Part shown: piece after piece, positions 1 through 5,088 of the stretch
Layout: the number at the start of each line of letters is the position of its first letter
Numbering within the stretch: position 1 is the first letter of the stretch
Source: an uncultured Lysobacteraceae bacterium
Lineage (GTDB): Bacteria > Pseudomonadota > Gammaproteobacteria > Xanthomonadales > Xanthomonadaceae
Assembly (NCBI GenBank): GCA_946886995.1
Contig: CAMPJU010000120.1
Span: forward strand, 1 to 5,162
Direction: 5' to 3'
DNA: 5,162 nucleotides
Notes under the pieces: generated by a model
Told to the model about the DNA's origin: nothing
Database searches by the model: none
What the model saw: only the letters and a program-made list of their open reading frames with translations
Translations under genes and position numbers: made by a program

Positions 1-163
1 TGATGTCGTAGACCAGCGCGTGCACCTGCTTGTGGTCGAGCGCCGGGATGTTGATCCGGCGGACGTCGCCGTCGACGCGGATCATCGGCGGCAGCCCGGC
101 CGACAGGTGCAGGTCGGAAGCCTTGTTCTTGACCGAGAAAGCCAACAGCTCGGCGATATCCAT
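1..163 (-). CDS. pilT: Type IV pilus retraction ATPase PilT (N-terminal part, cut by window edge)
   Basis: PilT is a cytoplasmic hexameric ATPase that powers retraction of type IV pili for twitching motility. Only the first 54 residues are present. They begin MDIAELLAFSVKNKASDLHL, followed by SAGLPPMIRVDGDVRRI, which is the characteristic PilT N-terminal PAS-like domain with its 'ASDLHLSAG..P..R.DG' signature. The Walker A and B core would lie beyond the left edge. The ATG at 163 is preceded on the minus strand by a clear GGGGAG Shine-Dalgarno sequence about six bases away, so the start is secure. The gene is divergent from yggS, a pilT/yggS neighbourhood that is also known from Pseudomonas and other gammaproteobacteria. 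The paralogue PilU also begins in a related way, but the motif sequence fits PilT better. Confidence 0.93.
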   Translation of the reverse strand, partial: MDIAELLAFSVKNKASDLHLSAGLPPMIRVDGDVRRINIPALDHKQVHALVYDI

Positions 164-217
164 GCGTGCTCCCCGGAGCCTTGCGCGACGTTAGGATGGG
201 TCCCCCGCCCGGCGCCC

Positions 218-221
218 GGAG
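218..221 (+). promoter_or_regulatory. Shine-Dalgarno sequence that supports a CTG start for yggS
   Basis: GGAG lies eight bases before the CTG at 230, an ideal spacing. An in-frame TAG at 224-226 lies between them, so translation cannot begin further upstream in this frame. This site is the main local evidence for choosing CTG 230 as the yggS start. Confidence 0.5.
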
Positions 222-225
222 TATA
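220..225 (-). promoter_or_regulatory. Candidate -10 element for pilT
   Basis: On the minus strand this reads TATACT, five of six matches to TATAAT, in an otherwise GC-rich gap. It would start transcription near 213, giving pilT a leader of about 50 bases that contains its Shine-Dalgarno sequence. No good -35 hexamer is visible 16 to 18 bases upstream (that region reads CGAGGG/TCGAGG inside yggS), so the call rests on the -10 only. The same bases overlap the proposed yggS Shine-Dalgarno sequence on the other strand. Confidence 0.35.
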
Positions 226-229
226 GCCC

Positions 230-919
230 CTGCCTCCGAACTCCCTCGACGAGGTCCTGCACCGGATTGATACCGCGGCCGGCGCCGCGGGTCGACCGTC
301 GCCGCGCCTGCTGGCCGTGGGCAAGTCCCGAACTGCGACCGAGGTCGCGGAACTGGCGGCAAGCCTGCGGGCGCGCGGGCGCGAATCCCTGTTCGGCGAG
401 AACTACGTGCAGGAAGCGCAGGGCAAGCAGGAGACGCTCGCCGGCAGCGGCATCGCCTGGCACCTCATCGGACACCTGCAGTCGAACAAGGCCGAAGTCG
501 CGGCCAAGCGCTTCGAGTGCGTGCAGACCGTCGACCGGCCGAAGCTCATCGGCGCGCTCGCCCGCCACCGGCCCGGCGACCTGCCGCCACTGGACGTGCT
601 GCTGCAGGTCAACATCGACGACGAGGCAAGCAAGCACGGCTGCGCGCCGGAGGACGTCGAAGCGCTGGCCGCGCGTGTCGCCGCCGAACCGCGGCTGCGC
701 CTGCGCGGCCTGATGGCGATCCCCGCGCCGCACCCCGACCCGGCGCGGCGCCGCGCCTCGTTCGCGCGGATGCGTGCGCTGTTCGACGCACTGGCCGCCG
801 GACACGCCGGCGTCGACACGCTGTCGATGGGCATGAGCGACGACTTCGAGCTGGCGATCGCCGAGGGTGCGACGATGGTGCGGATCGGCACGGCGTTGTT
901 CGGGCCGCGGAACAAGTGA
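230..919 (+). CDS. yggS: YggS/PROSC-family pyridoxal phosphate homeostasis protein, probable CTG start
   Basis: Members of this family are small single-domain fold-type III PLP-binding proteins (alanine-racemase-like barrel) that carry PLP in the cytosol and keep B6 vitamers and amino-acid pools balanced; they have no known catalytic activity. Read from CTG 230 the protein has 229 residues, normal for the family. Visible motifs are LLAVGKS (27-33) with the PLP-binding Lys32, FGENYVQEA (55-63), WHLIGHLQSNK (77-87), LLQVNID (124-130), GLMAIP (160-165), LSMGMSDDFELAI (198-210) and EGATMVRIGTALFG (212-225). The lysine motif is VGKS where AVSK is more usual, which is a mild deviation. No ATG, GTG or TTG occurs in frame between the TAG at 224 and GTG 317. 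Starting at GTG 317 would leave only two residues before the lysine and remove the first helix and strand. It is followed 13 bases later by proC, a widespread pairing. Confidence 0.93.
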   Translation: MPPNSLDEVLHRIDTAAGAAGRPSPRLLAVGKSRTATEVAELAASLRARGRESLFGENYVQEAQGKQETLAGSGIAWHLIGHLQSNKAEVAAKRFECVQTVDRPKLIGALARHRPGDLPPLDVLLQVNIDDEASKHGCAPEDVEALAARVAAEPRLRLRGLMAIPAPHPDPARRRASFARMRALFDALAAGHAGVDTLSMGMSDDFELAIAEGATMVRIGTALFGPRNK

Positions 920-932
920 ACTGGAGAGGAGC

Positions 933-1757
933 ATGACGATGACTGGAACGGTCGCGTTCATCGGCGGCGGCAACATGGCGCGCAGCCTCATCGGCGGGCT
1001 CGTCGCCCGGGGACACGCGCGCGATGCGATCGCCGTCGCCGACCCGGTCGAGGCGACGCGCGATGCGCTTGCAAGTGACTTCGGGGTGCGGGTGCATGCG
1101 GACGGCGCGGACGCCGTCGCCGGCGCCGACACCTGGGTGTTCGCCGTCAAGCCGCAGGTGATGCGGGGCGTGTGCGCGTCCCTCGCGGACCAGGCGCAGG
1201 CCGTGCGACCGCTGGCGGTCTCGATCGCCGCGGGCATCACCAGCCGGCAGCTCGACGGCTGGCTCGGTGGCGGGATGCCGGTGGTGCGCACGATGCCCAA
1301 CACGCCGGCGCTGCTGGGCGCGGGCGTGACCGGCCTGTTCGCCAACGACGCGGTCGACGACGCGGGGCGCCAGCGCGCGCAGTCGCTGCTGTCGACCGCG
1401 GGCGAAACCGTCTGGATCGACGACGAAGCGCAGATGGATGCGGTCACCGCGGTGTCGGGCAGTGGCCCGGCCTACGTCTTCCTGCTGGCCGAGGCCATGC
1501 AGGCGGCCGGCGAAGCGGAGGGCCTGGCGCCGGAGGCCGCGCGCACGCTGACCCTGCACACGTTGCTGGGCGCGTCGCGGATGCTGGTCGAGGGCGATGC
1601 CGATGCCGCGGAGCTGCGGCGTCGCGTGACCTCGCCCAACGGCACCACCCAGGCGGCGATCGAGGCTTTCGAGGCGGGTGGCCTGCGCGCGCTCGTGCGC
1701 GACGCGGTGCACGCCGCGCGCGAACGGGGCCGCGAGCTGGCGGCGGCGAACGACTGA
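933..1757 (+). CDS. proC: Pyrroline-5-carboxylate reductase
   Basis: ProC catalyses the last step of proline synthesis, NAD(P)H-dependent reduction of 1-pyrroline-5-carboxylate to L-proline, in the cytoplasm. The 274-residue length matches the family (E. coli about 269). The Rossmann dinucleotide motif is FIGGGNMA (9-16), followed by AVKPQ (71-75), MPNTPA (121-126), SGSGPAY (175-181) and the family signature VTSPNGTT (232-239) in the helical C-terminal dimerisation domain. All key motifs are intact. Two ATG codons compete, 933 and 939; GGAG at 923-926 suits 933 (six-base gap) and AGGAG at 927-931 suits 939 (seven-base gap). I chose 933, and the difference is only two residues. It is probably co-transcribed with yggS (13-base gap), and its stop overlaps the start of the next gene. 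No proA or proB is nearby. Confidence 0.97.
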   Translation: MTMTGTVAFIGGGNMARSLIGGLVARGHARDAIAVADPVEATRDALASDFGVRVHADGADAVAGADTWVFAVKPQVMRGVCASLADQAQAVRPLAVSIAAGITSRQLDGWLGGGMPVVRTMPNTPALLGAGVTGLFANDAVDDAGRQRAQSLLSTAGETVWIDDEAQMDAVTAVSGSGPAYVFLLAEAMQAAGEAEGLAPEAARTLTLHTLLGASRMLVEGDADAAELRRRVTSPNGTTQAAIEAFEAGGLRALVRDAVHAARERGRELAAAND

Positions 1758-2260
1758 TGGCCACGGGCGGAGGGGCCAGGACGTTCGCGTTCGCGTTGAT
1801 CGCGATGTCGCTCTCGCTCGCCGTTGCCTGCGGCGGCAGCGCACCGGAGCCGGCGGCCGCGCAACCCGCGGTCCCGCGCCACGCCACCGCACAGGTCGGC
1901 GACGTCACCGTGCGCGCGAACGCGATCGCCACGTCCAGCCTCGACGCCGCCATCGCCGAGCGTTACGGCATCGCCCGCGAACCGGACACGGTGCTGCTGC
2001 TGGTGGGCGTGCGCCGGGGGGCCGAGGAGACCCCGATGGCGGCCGAGGTCGCCGTCACAGTCACGGACCTGCGTGGCCAGCGGCGCGACGTGGCGATGCG
2101 CGAACTCCATGGCAACGCGCCGTCCGGCGAACCGGTGCTGGACTACTTCGGTGTCGTCGGGGCATCGCCGCCGGACACGCTGCGCTTCGACATCGAAGTG
2201 GAATGGACGGGTGGCCGCGGCGCCACGCTGCGCGTCGAGCACGAGCTGCGCCCGGAATAG
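1757..2260 (+). CDS. DUF4426 family protein, putative lipoprotein
   Basis: I recognise this as a DUF4426 protein by its pattern: GDVTVRANAIATSSLDAAIAE followed by RYGI, then a 'LLLVGV' strand, 'VTVTDLRGQ', and the ending 'TLRFDIEVEW...ATLRVEHELRPE'. Family members are secreted beta-rich proteins of unknown function, often encoded close to yggS/proC/metXW in gammaproteobacteria. The 167-residue product has a short N-terminus with Arg8, a hydrophobic stretch (10-24) and Cys25 in LAVACGG, which looks like a lipobox with an uncommon Ala at -3. A Pro/Ala-rich linker (29-41) precedes the domain. It is therefore likely a periplasm-facing lipoprotein, although a signal peptidase I substrate cannot be excluded. 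Its ATG shares one base with the proC stop (TGATG) and has no strong Shine-Dalgarno sequence, so translation is probably coupled to proC. No enzymatic motif is visible. Confidence 0.85.
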   Translation: MATGGGARTFAFALIAMSLSLAVACGGSAPEPAAAQPAVPRHATAQVGDVTVRANAIATSSLDAAIAERYGIAREPDTVLLLVGVRRGAEETPMAAEVAVTVTDLRGQRRDVAMRELHGNAPSGEPVLDYFGVVGASPPDTLRFDIEVEWTGGRGATLRVEHELRPE

Positions 2261-2279
2261 CCGGCTTCAGCCGTGGCGC
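2248..2279. other. Weak inverted repeat across the convergent gene ends
   Basis: The stops of the DUF4426 gene and the cobalamin-binding-protein gene are six bases apart. Around them lie an inner hairpin, CGGC-TTCA-GCCG (2262-2273), and outer arms GCGCC (2248-2252) and GGCGC (2275-2279). The fold is asymmetric, with a nine-base bulge on one side and a single base on the other, and there is no T-tract on either strand. It may slow or end transcription from both sides, but in such GC-rich DNA it could equally be chance. Confidence 0.2.
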
Positions 2280-3073
2280 GACGCCCAGTCGCGCACGATC
2301 CGGGCAATGTCGGCGACGCCGTCGGTCAGGGCCGCGGGGCCCGGCTGCAGGATCACCGGCGACTTGACCTCGTGCAGTTCCCCGTCGCGCACGGCGGGGA
2401 TGGCGTCCCAGCCCGGACGCGCCGCCACCCGGTCCGGCCGGAACTTCTTGCCGCACCACGAGCCCAGGATGATGTCGGGGGCGCGGCGCACCACTTCCGA
2501 CGCATCCTCCAGGATCCGCCCCTTCGCCAGTGGTTCGACGGCGCGCTCGGGAAAGATGTCGTCGCCACCCGCGATGCGCACGAGTTCGGCGACCCAGCGG
2601 ATGCCGGTGATCGGCGGATCGTCCCATTCCTCGAAGTACACCTTCGGCCGCGACGGCAGTCGCGCGGCGTCCGCCTCGATCCCGGCCAAGCCCTTGCGCA
2701 GCGATTCCGCGTAGGCATCCGCCCGTGCGCCGGCCCCGACGAGCGCGCCCAGCCGCCGCACGTAGTCGAGGATGCCCTCGACGCTGCGGTGGTTGCTGAT
2801 CCAGACCTCCACGCCCTCGCGCACCAGCGCCGCGGCGATGTCGGCCTGGATGTCGGAGAAGCCGACCACGAAGTCGGGCTCCAGTTCCAGGATCGCGCCG
2901 ATCTTCGCCGAGGTGAACGCGCTGACCTTGGGCTTCTCGCGGCGCGCGACCGGCGGGCGCACCGTGAACCCGCTGATGCCGACGATCCGGTCCTGCTCGC
3001 CGAGCGCGTACAGGACCTCGGTGGGTTCCTCGGTGAGGCAGACGATCCGGCGCGGTCCGACGGGCATGCCCAT
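2267..3073 (-). CDS. BtuF-like cobalamin-binding protein (class III periplasmic-binding fold) without signal peptide
   Basis: The 268-residue protein matches the PF01497/BtuF-type substrate-binding family, commonly annotated as cobalamin-binding protein or ABC transporter substrate-binding protein. It has an N-lobe starting RRIVCLTEEPTEVLYALGEQ (8-27), then VGISGFT (31-37), KPKVSAFTSAKI (47-58), LEPDFVVGFSD (64-74), a linking helix (about 98-137), and a C-lobe with VYFEEWDDP (145-153), GIRWVAEL (157-164), GGDDIF (169-174), APDIILGSWCGKKF (198-211) and ILQPGPAALTDG (241-252). Classical BtuF is periplasmic and feeds vitamin B12 to BtuCD. This protein begins almost directly with the first beta strand and has no signal peptide, and upstream extension runs into pdxH in another frame. 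Its ATG shares one base with the pdxH stop (TGATG), so it is probably translationally coupled and co-transcribed with pdxH. No btuC or btuD is adjacent. The true ligand is not provable here. Confidence 0.85.
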   Translation of the reverse strand: MGMPVGPRRIVCLTEEPTEVLYALGEQDRIVGISGFTVRPPVARREKPKVSAFTSAKIGAILELEPDFVVGFSDIQADIAAALVREGVEVWISNHRSVEGILDYVRRLGALVGAGARADAYAESLRKGLAGIEADAARLPSRPKVYFEEWDDPPITGIRWVAELVRIAGGDDIFPERAVEPLAKGRILEDASEVVRRAPDIILGSWCGKKFRPDRVAARPGWDAIPAVRDGELHEVKSPVILQPGPAALTDGVADIARIVRDWASRHG

Positions 3074-3696
3074 CAGGGATACAGCATGCGCTTGACCCAG
3101 ACGCTGCGGCCGTCGCGCTCGTACAGGTGGCGCTCGTGCAGCCGGAACGCCGCGCCGTACCAGAACTCGATCGCCCGCGGCCACACGCGCAGGCCGCCCC
3201 AGCGTGGCGGACGCGGGACCTCGCGACCCTCGAACTCCTGCTCCACCGAAGCAAGCCGCGCGGCGAACTCGTCGGCGCCGGCCAGCGTCTCCGACTGCTT
3301 CGACGCCCAGGCGCCGAGCTGGCTGCCGCGCGGACGGGTCGCGAAGTACGCGTCCGATTCCTCTTCCGACACCAGCTTCACTTCGCCCTCGATCCGCACC
3401 TGCACGCCCTGGCGCACGCGCGGCCAGTGGAACAGCAACGCGGCGTGCGGGTTGGCCTGCAGCTCGCGACCCTTGCGGCCGTCCAGGTGGGTGTGGAACA
3501 CGAAGCCGCGTTCGTCCCGCGACTTGAGCAGCACCGTGCGCGCCGAGGGCCGCGCATCCAGGCCGGCGGTGGCCAGCACCATCGCGGTCGGGTCTGGCTC
3601 GCCGGCGGCCAGCGCTTCCTCGAACAGGGTGTCGAACGTGGCCAGCGCCTCGAGCTTCAGCGCGATGCGTGCGTGTGCCGGATCGGTCGTGTCCAT
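3073..3696 (-). CDS. pdxH: Pyridoxine/pyridoxamine 5'-phosphate oxidase
   Basis: PdxH is the FMN-dependent oxidase that converts pyridoxine or pyridoxamine 5'-phosphate to pyridoxal 5'-phosphate, with O2 as acceptor, in the cytoplasm. The 207 residues contain the full family pattern: RTVLLK (53-58) and RKGREL (74-79) for FMN phosphate, NPHAALLF (82-89), QVRIEGEV (99-106), [16 protein letters not shown] (117-132), VPRPPRWGG (160-168), IEFW (176-179) and RLHER (185-189). R185 and H187 correspond to the active-site Arg/His of the E. coli enzyme. The C-terminus is RMLYP rather than the commoner RLAP. The ATG at 3696 has no Shine-Dalgarno sequence; a -10-like GACAAT ends six bases before it, suggesting a leaderless mRNA. 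It diverges from the kinase gene at 3714 and leads the pair with the cobalamin-binding protein. Confidence 0.97.
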   Translation of the reverse strand: MDTTDPAHARIALKLEALATFDTLFEEALAAGEPDPTAMVLATAGLDARPSARTVLLKSRDERGFVFHTHLDGRKGRELQANPHAALLFHWPRVRQGVQVRIEGEVKLVSEEESDAYFATRPRGSQLGAWASKQSETLAGADEFAARLASVEQEFEGREVPRPPRWGGLRVWPRAIEFWYGAAFRLHERHLYERDGRSVWVKRMLYP

Positions 3697-3713
3697 TGCG
3701 CTATTGTCGCCGC
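3697..3713. promoter_or_regulatory. Candidate symmetric divergent promoter for pdxH and the kinase gene
   Basis: Only 17 bases separate the two divergent ATGs. On the plus strand TATTGT (3702-3707) lies six bases before ATG 3714; on the minus strand GACAAT (3708-3703) lies six bases before ATG 3696. Each matches TATAAT at four of six positions, including the second-position A and final T that matter most for opening. Neither gene has a Shine-Dalgarno sequence. Both would yield mRNAs starting at or next to the start codon. No convincing -35 box is seen on the plus strand. The assignment is inferred from spacing and symmetry. Confidence 0.5.
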
Positions 3714-4538
3714 ATGCCCGCCCGACTGCACCCGGCCGCGGACCCGGCCGGCTGGCCACCGGCGTTCGTGCAGGCGCGGCTGGACGGCGCGCTCGAACGG
3801 GGGCTGCGCGTCCACGCCATCGCCGGCCTGCAGGGGACCGGCAAGTCGACCCTCGCCACGCAACTGGTGTCCACCGCACGCGGCCGCGGCGTCCGCGCGG
3901 TGGCGCTCTCCATCGACGACTTCTACCTCGGCCGACGCGAGCGGTTGCGCCTCGGGCGCACGATCCATCCGTTGTGCGCGACCCGCGGTCCGCCGGGGAC
4001 GCACGACGTGCCGCTCGCGTGCGAGGTGCTGGACGCCCTGGTCGCACGCGTGCCGGTGCGGTTGCCGCGCTTCGACAAGATCGCGGACCGGCGCCTGCCG
4101 CCGTCGCGCTGGCCGGTCGCGCGCGATGTCGACCTGGTCGTCTTCGAGGGGTGGTTCCTGAAGGTGCCGCCGGAACGGGGCAGCGCATTGCACGCCCCGA
4201 TCAACGCGCTCGAGCGCGACGCGGACCCGGGCGGCGACTGGCGTCGCTGGGTCAATGCGTCGCTGGCGCGCGACTATCCGCCGCTGTGGTCGCGGCTGCC
4301 GTGGCTGCTGTTCCTGCAGGCGCCCGGCTTCGACGTGGTGCCCGACTGGCGATGGCAGCAGGAACGCACCCTGCAGGCCGCGCATCCGGGGCGGCGCGCG
4401 ATGGACCATGGGCAGGTGGCGCGTTTCGTCCAGTTCTTCGAGCGGGTCAGCCGGCAGGCGCTGGCCACGCTGCCGGCCATCGCCGACGTGGTGGTGCCGC
4501 TCGACGCGTCGCGCACGCCGCTGGCGGTCGCGCGCTAG
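3714..4538 (+). CDS. P-loop kinase of the D-glycerate 3-kinase (GLYK/Tda10) family
   Basis: The 274-residue protein has a Walker A motif, GLQGTGKST (38-46), followed by [17 protein letters not shown] (64-80), RGPPGTHD (91-98), [11 protein letters not shown] (119-129) and VVFEGWFL (142-149), the last being the Walker B-like strand. This order is typical of the plant-type D-glycerate 3-kinase and yeast Tda10 group, relatives of uridine kinase and phosphoribulokinase. The plant enzyme makes 3-phosphoglycerate from D-glycerate and ATP; bacterial members are often annotated simply as kinase. The 'PGTHD' and 'FDK..DRR' motifs argue against uridine kinase or pantothenate kinase. The substrate in this organism is inferred only. 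The ATG at 3714 lacks a Shine-Dalgarno sequence and probably starts a leaderless mRNA. aroK begins ten bases after its stop. Confidence 0.82.
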   Translation: MPARLHPAADPAGWPPAFVQARLDGALERGLRVHAIAGLQGTGKSTLATQLVSTARGRGVRAVALSIDDFYLGRRERLRLGRTIHPLCATRGPPGTHDVPLACEVLDALVARVPVRLPRFDKIADRRLPPSRWPVARDVDLVVFEGWFLKVPPERGSALHAPINALERDADPGGDWRRWVNASLARDYPPLWSRLPWLLFLQAPGFDVVPDWRWQQERTLQAAHPGRRAMDHGQVARFVQFFERVSRQALATLPAIADVVVPLDASRTPLAVAR

Positions 4539-4541
4539 CAT
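4536..4541 (+). promoter_or_regulatory. Candidate -10 element for a leaderless aroK transcript
   Basis: TAGCAT, four of six matches to TATAAT with the A at position two and the final T conserved, lies seven bases before ATG 4549. Its first three bases are the stop codon of the kinase gene. aroK has no visible Shine-Dalgarno sequence, so a leaderless aroK message is plausible, in addition to read-through from the kinase gene. No -35 box is evident. Confidence 0.3.
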
Positions 4542-4548
4542 CGTCGCC

Positions 4549-5088
4549 ATGGAAAACGCCCCGAACCTCGTGCTGGTCGGCCCGATGGGCGCCGGCAAGA
4601 CCTCGATCGGCAAGCGCCTGGCCGACCGGTTCGGCCTGGCCTTCGCCGACAGCGACCGCGAGGTCGAGGCGCAGACCGGCGTGGCGGTGACGACGGTGTT
4701 CGAATGCGAGGGCGAACCCGGCTTCCGTGCGCGGGAGCGGTCGGCGCTGGCGACGCTGCTGGCAGGGGCCGGACGGGTGGTCGCCACCGGTGGCGGCGCG
4801 GTGCTCGACGCCGGGACGCGCGATGCGATGCGCGCGCGGGGCTTCGTCGTGTACCTGCGTGTCGGGCTGGACGAGCAACTCGCCAGGCTCGCGCGCGACC
4901 GCGCGCGGCCCCTCCTCGCCGGCGAGGATCGCGAAGCCGTGCTGCGGCGCCTGGCCACGGCACGCGAACCGCTGTACGCCGAAGTGGCCGACCTGCGGTT
5001 CGACACCGACGGCCTGGCGCCCATGGAGGCCTGCGCGCGCCTGGGCCACCTGCTCGACGACCGCTGGCGCCGCGGGGCCGCCGCTTGA
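4549..5088 (+). CDS. aroK: Shikimate kinase
   Basis: This enzyme phosphorylates shikimate at the 3-position with ATP, the fifth step of the chorismate pathway, in the cytoplasm. The 179-residue product has the expected small NMP-kinase-like fold: Walker A GPMGAGKTS (11-19), shikimate-binding DSD (34-36), FRARE (59-63) with Arg60, the GGGAV loop (81-85), lid RPLL (120-123) with Arg120, and REPLY (139-143). All catalytic motifs are intact. It starts at ATG 4549, directly before the beta strand that leads to Walker A; an earlier start would overlap the kinase gene in another frame. It is followed by aroB with a four-base overlap, the usual aroK-aroB pair. aroK rather than aroL is chosen from that context and from the sequence. 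Confidence 0.97.
   Translation: MENAPNLVLVGPMGAGKTSIGKRLADRFGLAFADSDREVEAQTGVAVTTVFECEGEPGFRARERSALATLLAGAGRVVATGGGAVLDAGTRDAMRARGFVVYLRVGLDEQLARLARDRARPLLAGEDREAVLRRLATAREPLYAEVADLRFDTDGLAPMEACARLGHLLDDRWRRGAAA

Noticed and set aside
191..1447. A 418-codon open frame on the minus strand opposite yggS and proC
   Set aside because: It lies opposite two well-supported genes, has low-complexity Ala/Arg/Ser-rich composition, and matches no motif. Long antisense frames are expected in DNA of this GC content.
2262..2273. CGGC-TTCA-GCCG hairpin as an intrinsic terminator
   Set aside because: A four-base-pair stem with no following T-tract is not a standard terminator; I list the wider repeat only as a low-confidence structure.
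3074..3184. Upstream start at 3184 for the cobalamin-binding protein, in case it supplied a signal peptide
   Set aside because: The added 37 residues lie inside pdxH in another frame, are Arg-rich, and have no hydrophobic core or cleavage site.
3697..4188. N-terminal extension of pdxH by 164 codons
   Set aside because: The extension runs antisense through the kinase gene and is Arg/Pro-rich. PdxH from ATG 3696 already has full family length.
2273..4690. An 805-codon plus-strand open frame across the cobalamin-binding protein, pdxH and kinase genes
   Set aside because: It covers conserved genes on both strands and its translation is Arg/Ala/Pro-rich with no domain. It is a GC-skew shadow, not a giant gene.
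3657..5024. A 455-codon minus-strand open frame opposite the kinase gene and aroK
   Set aside because: It is antisense to two genes with intact catalytic motifs, and its composition is typical of a shadow frame.
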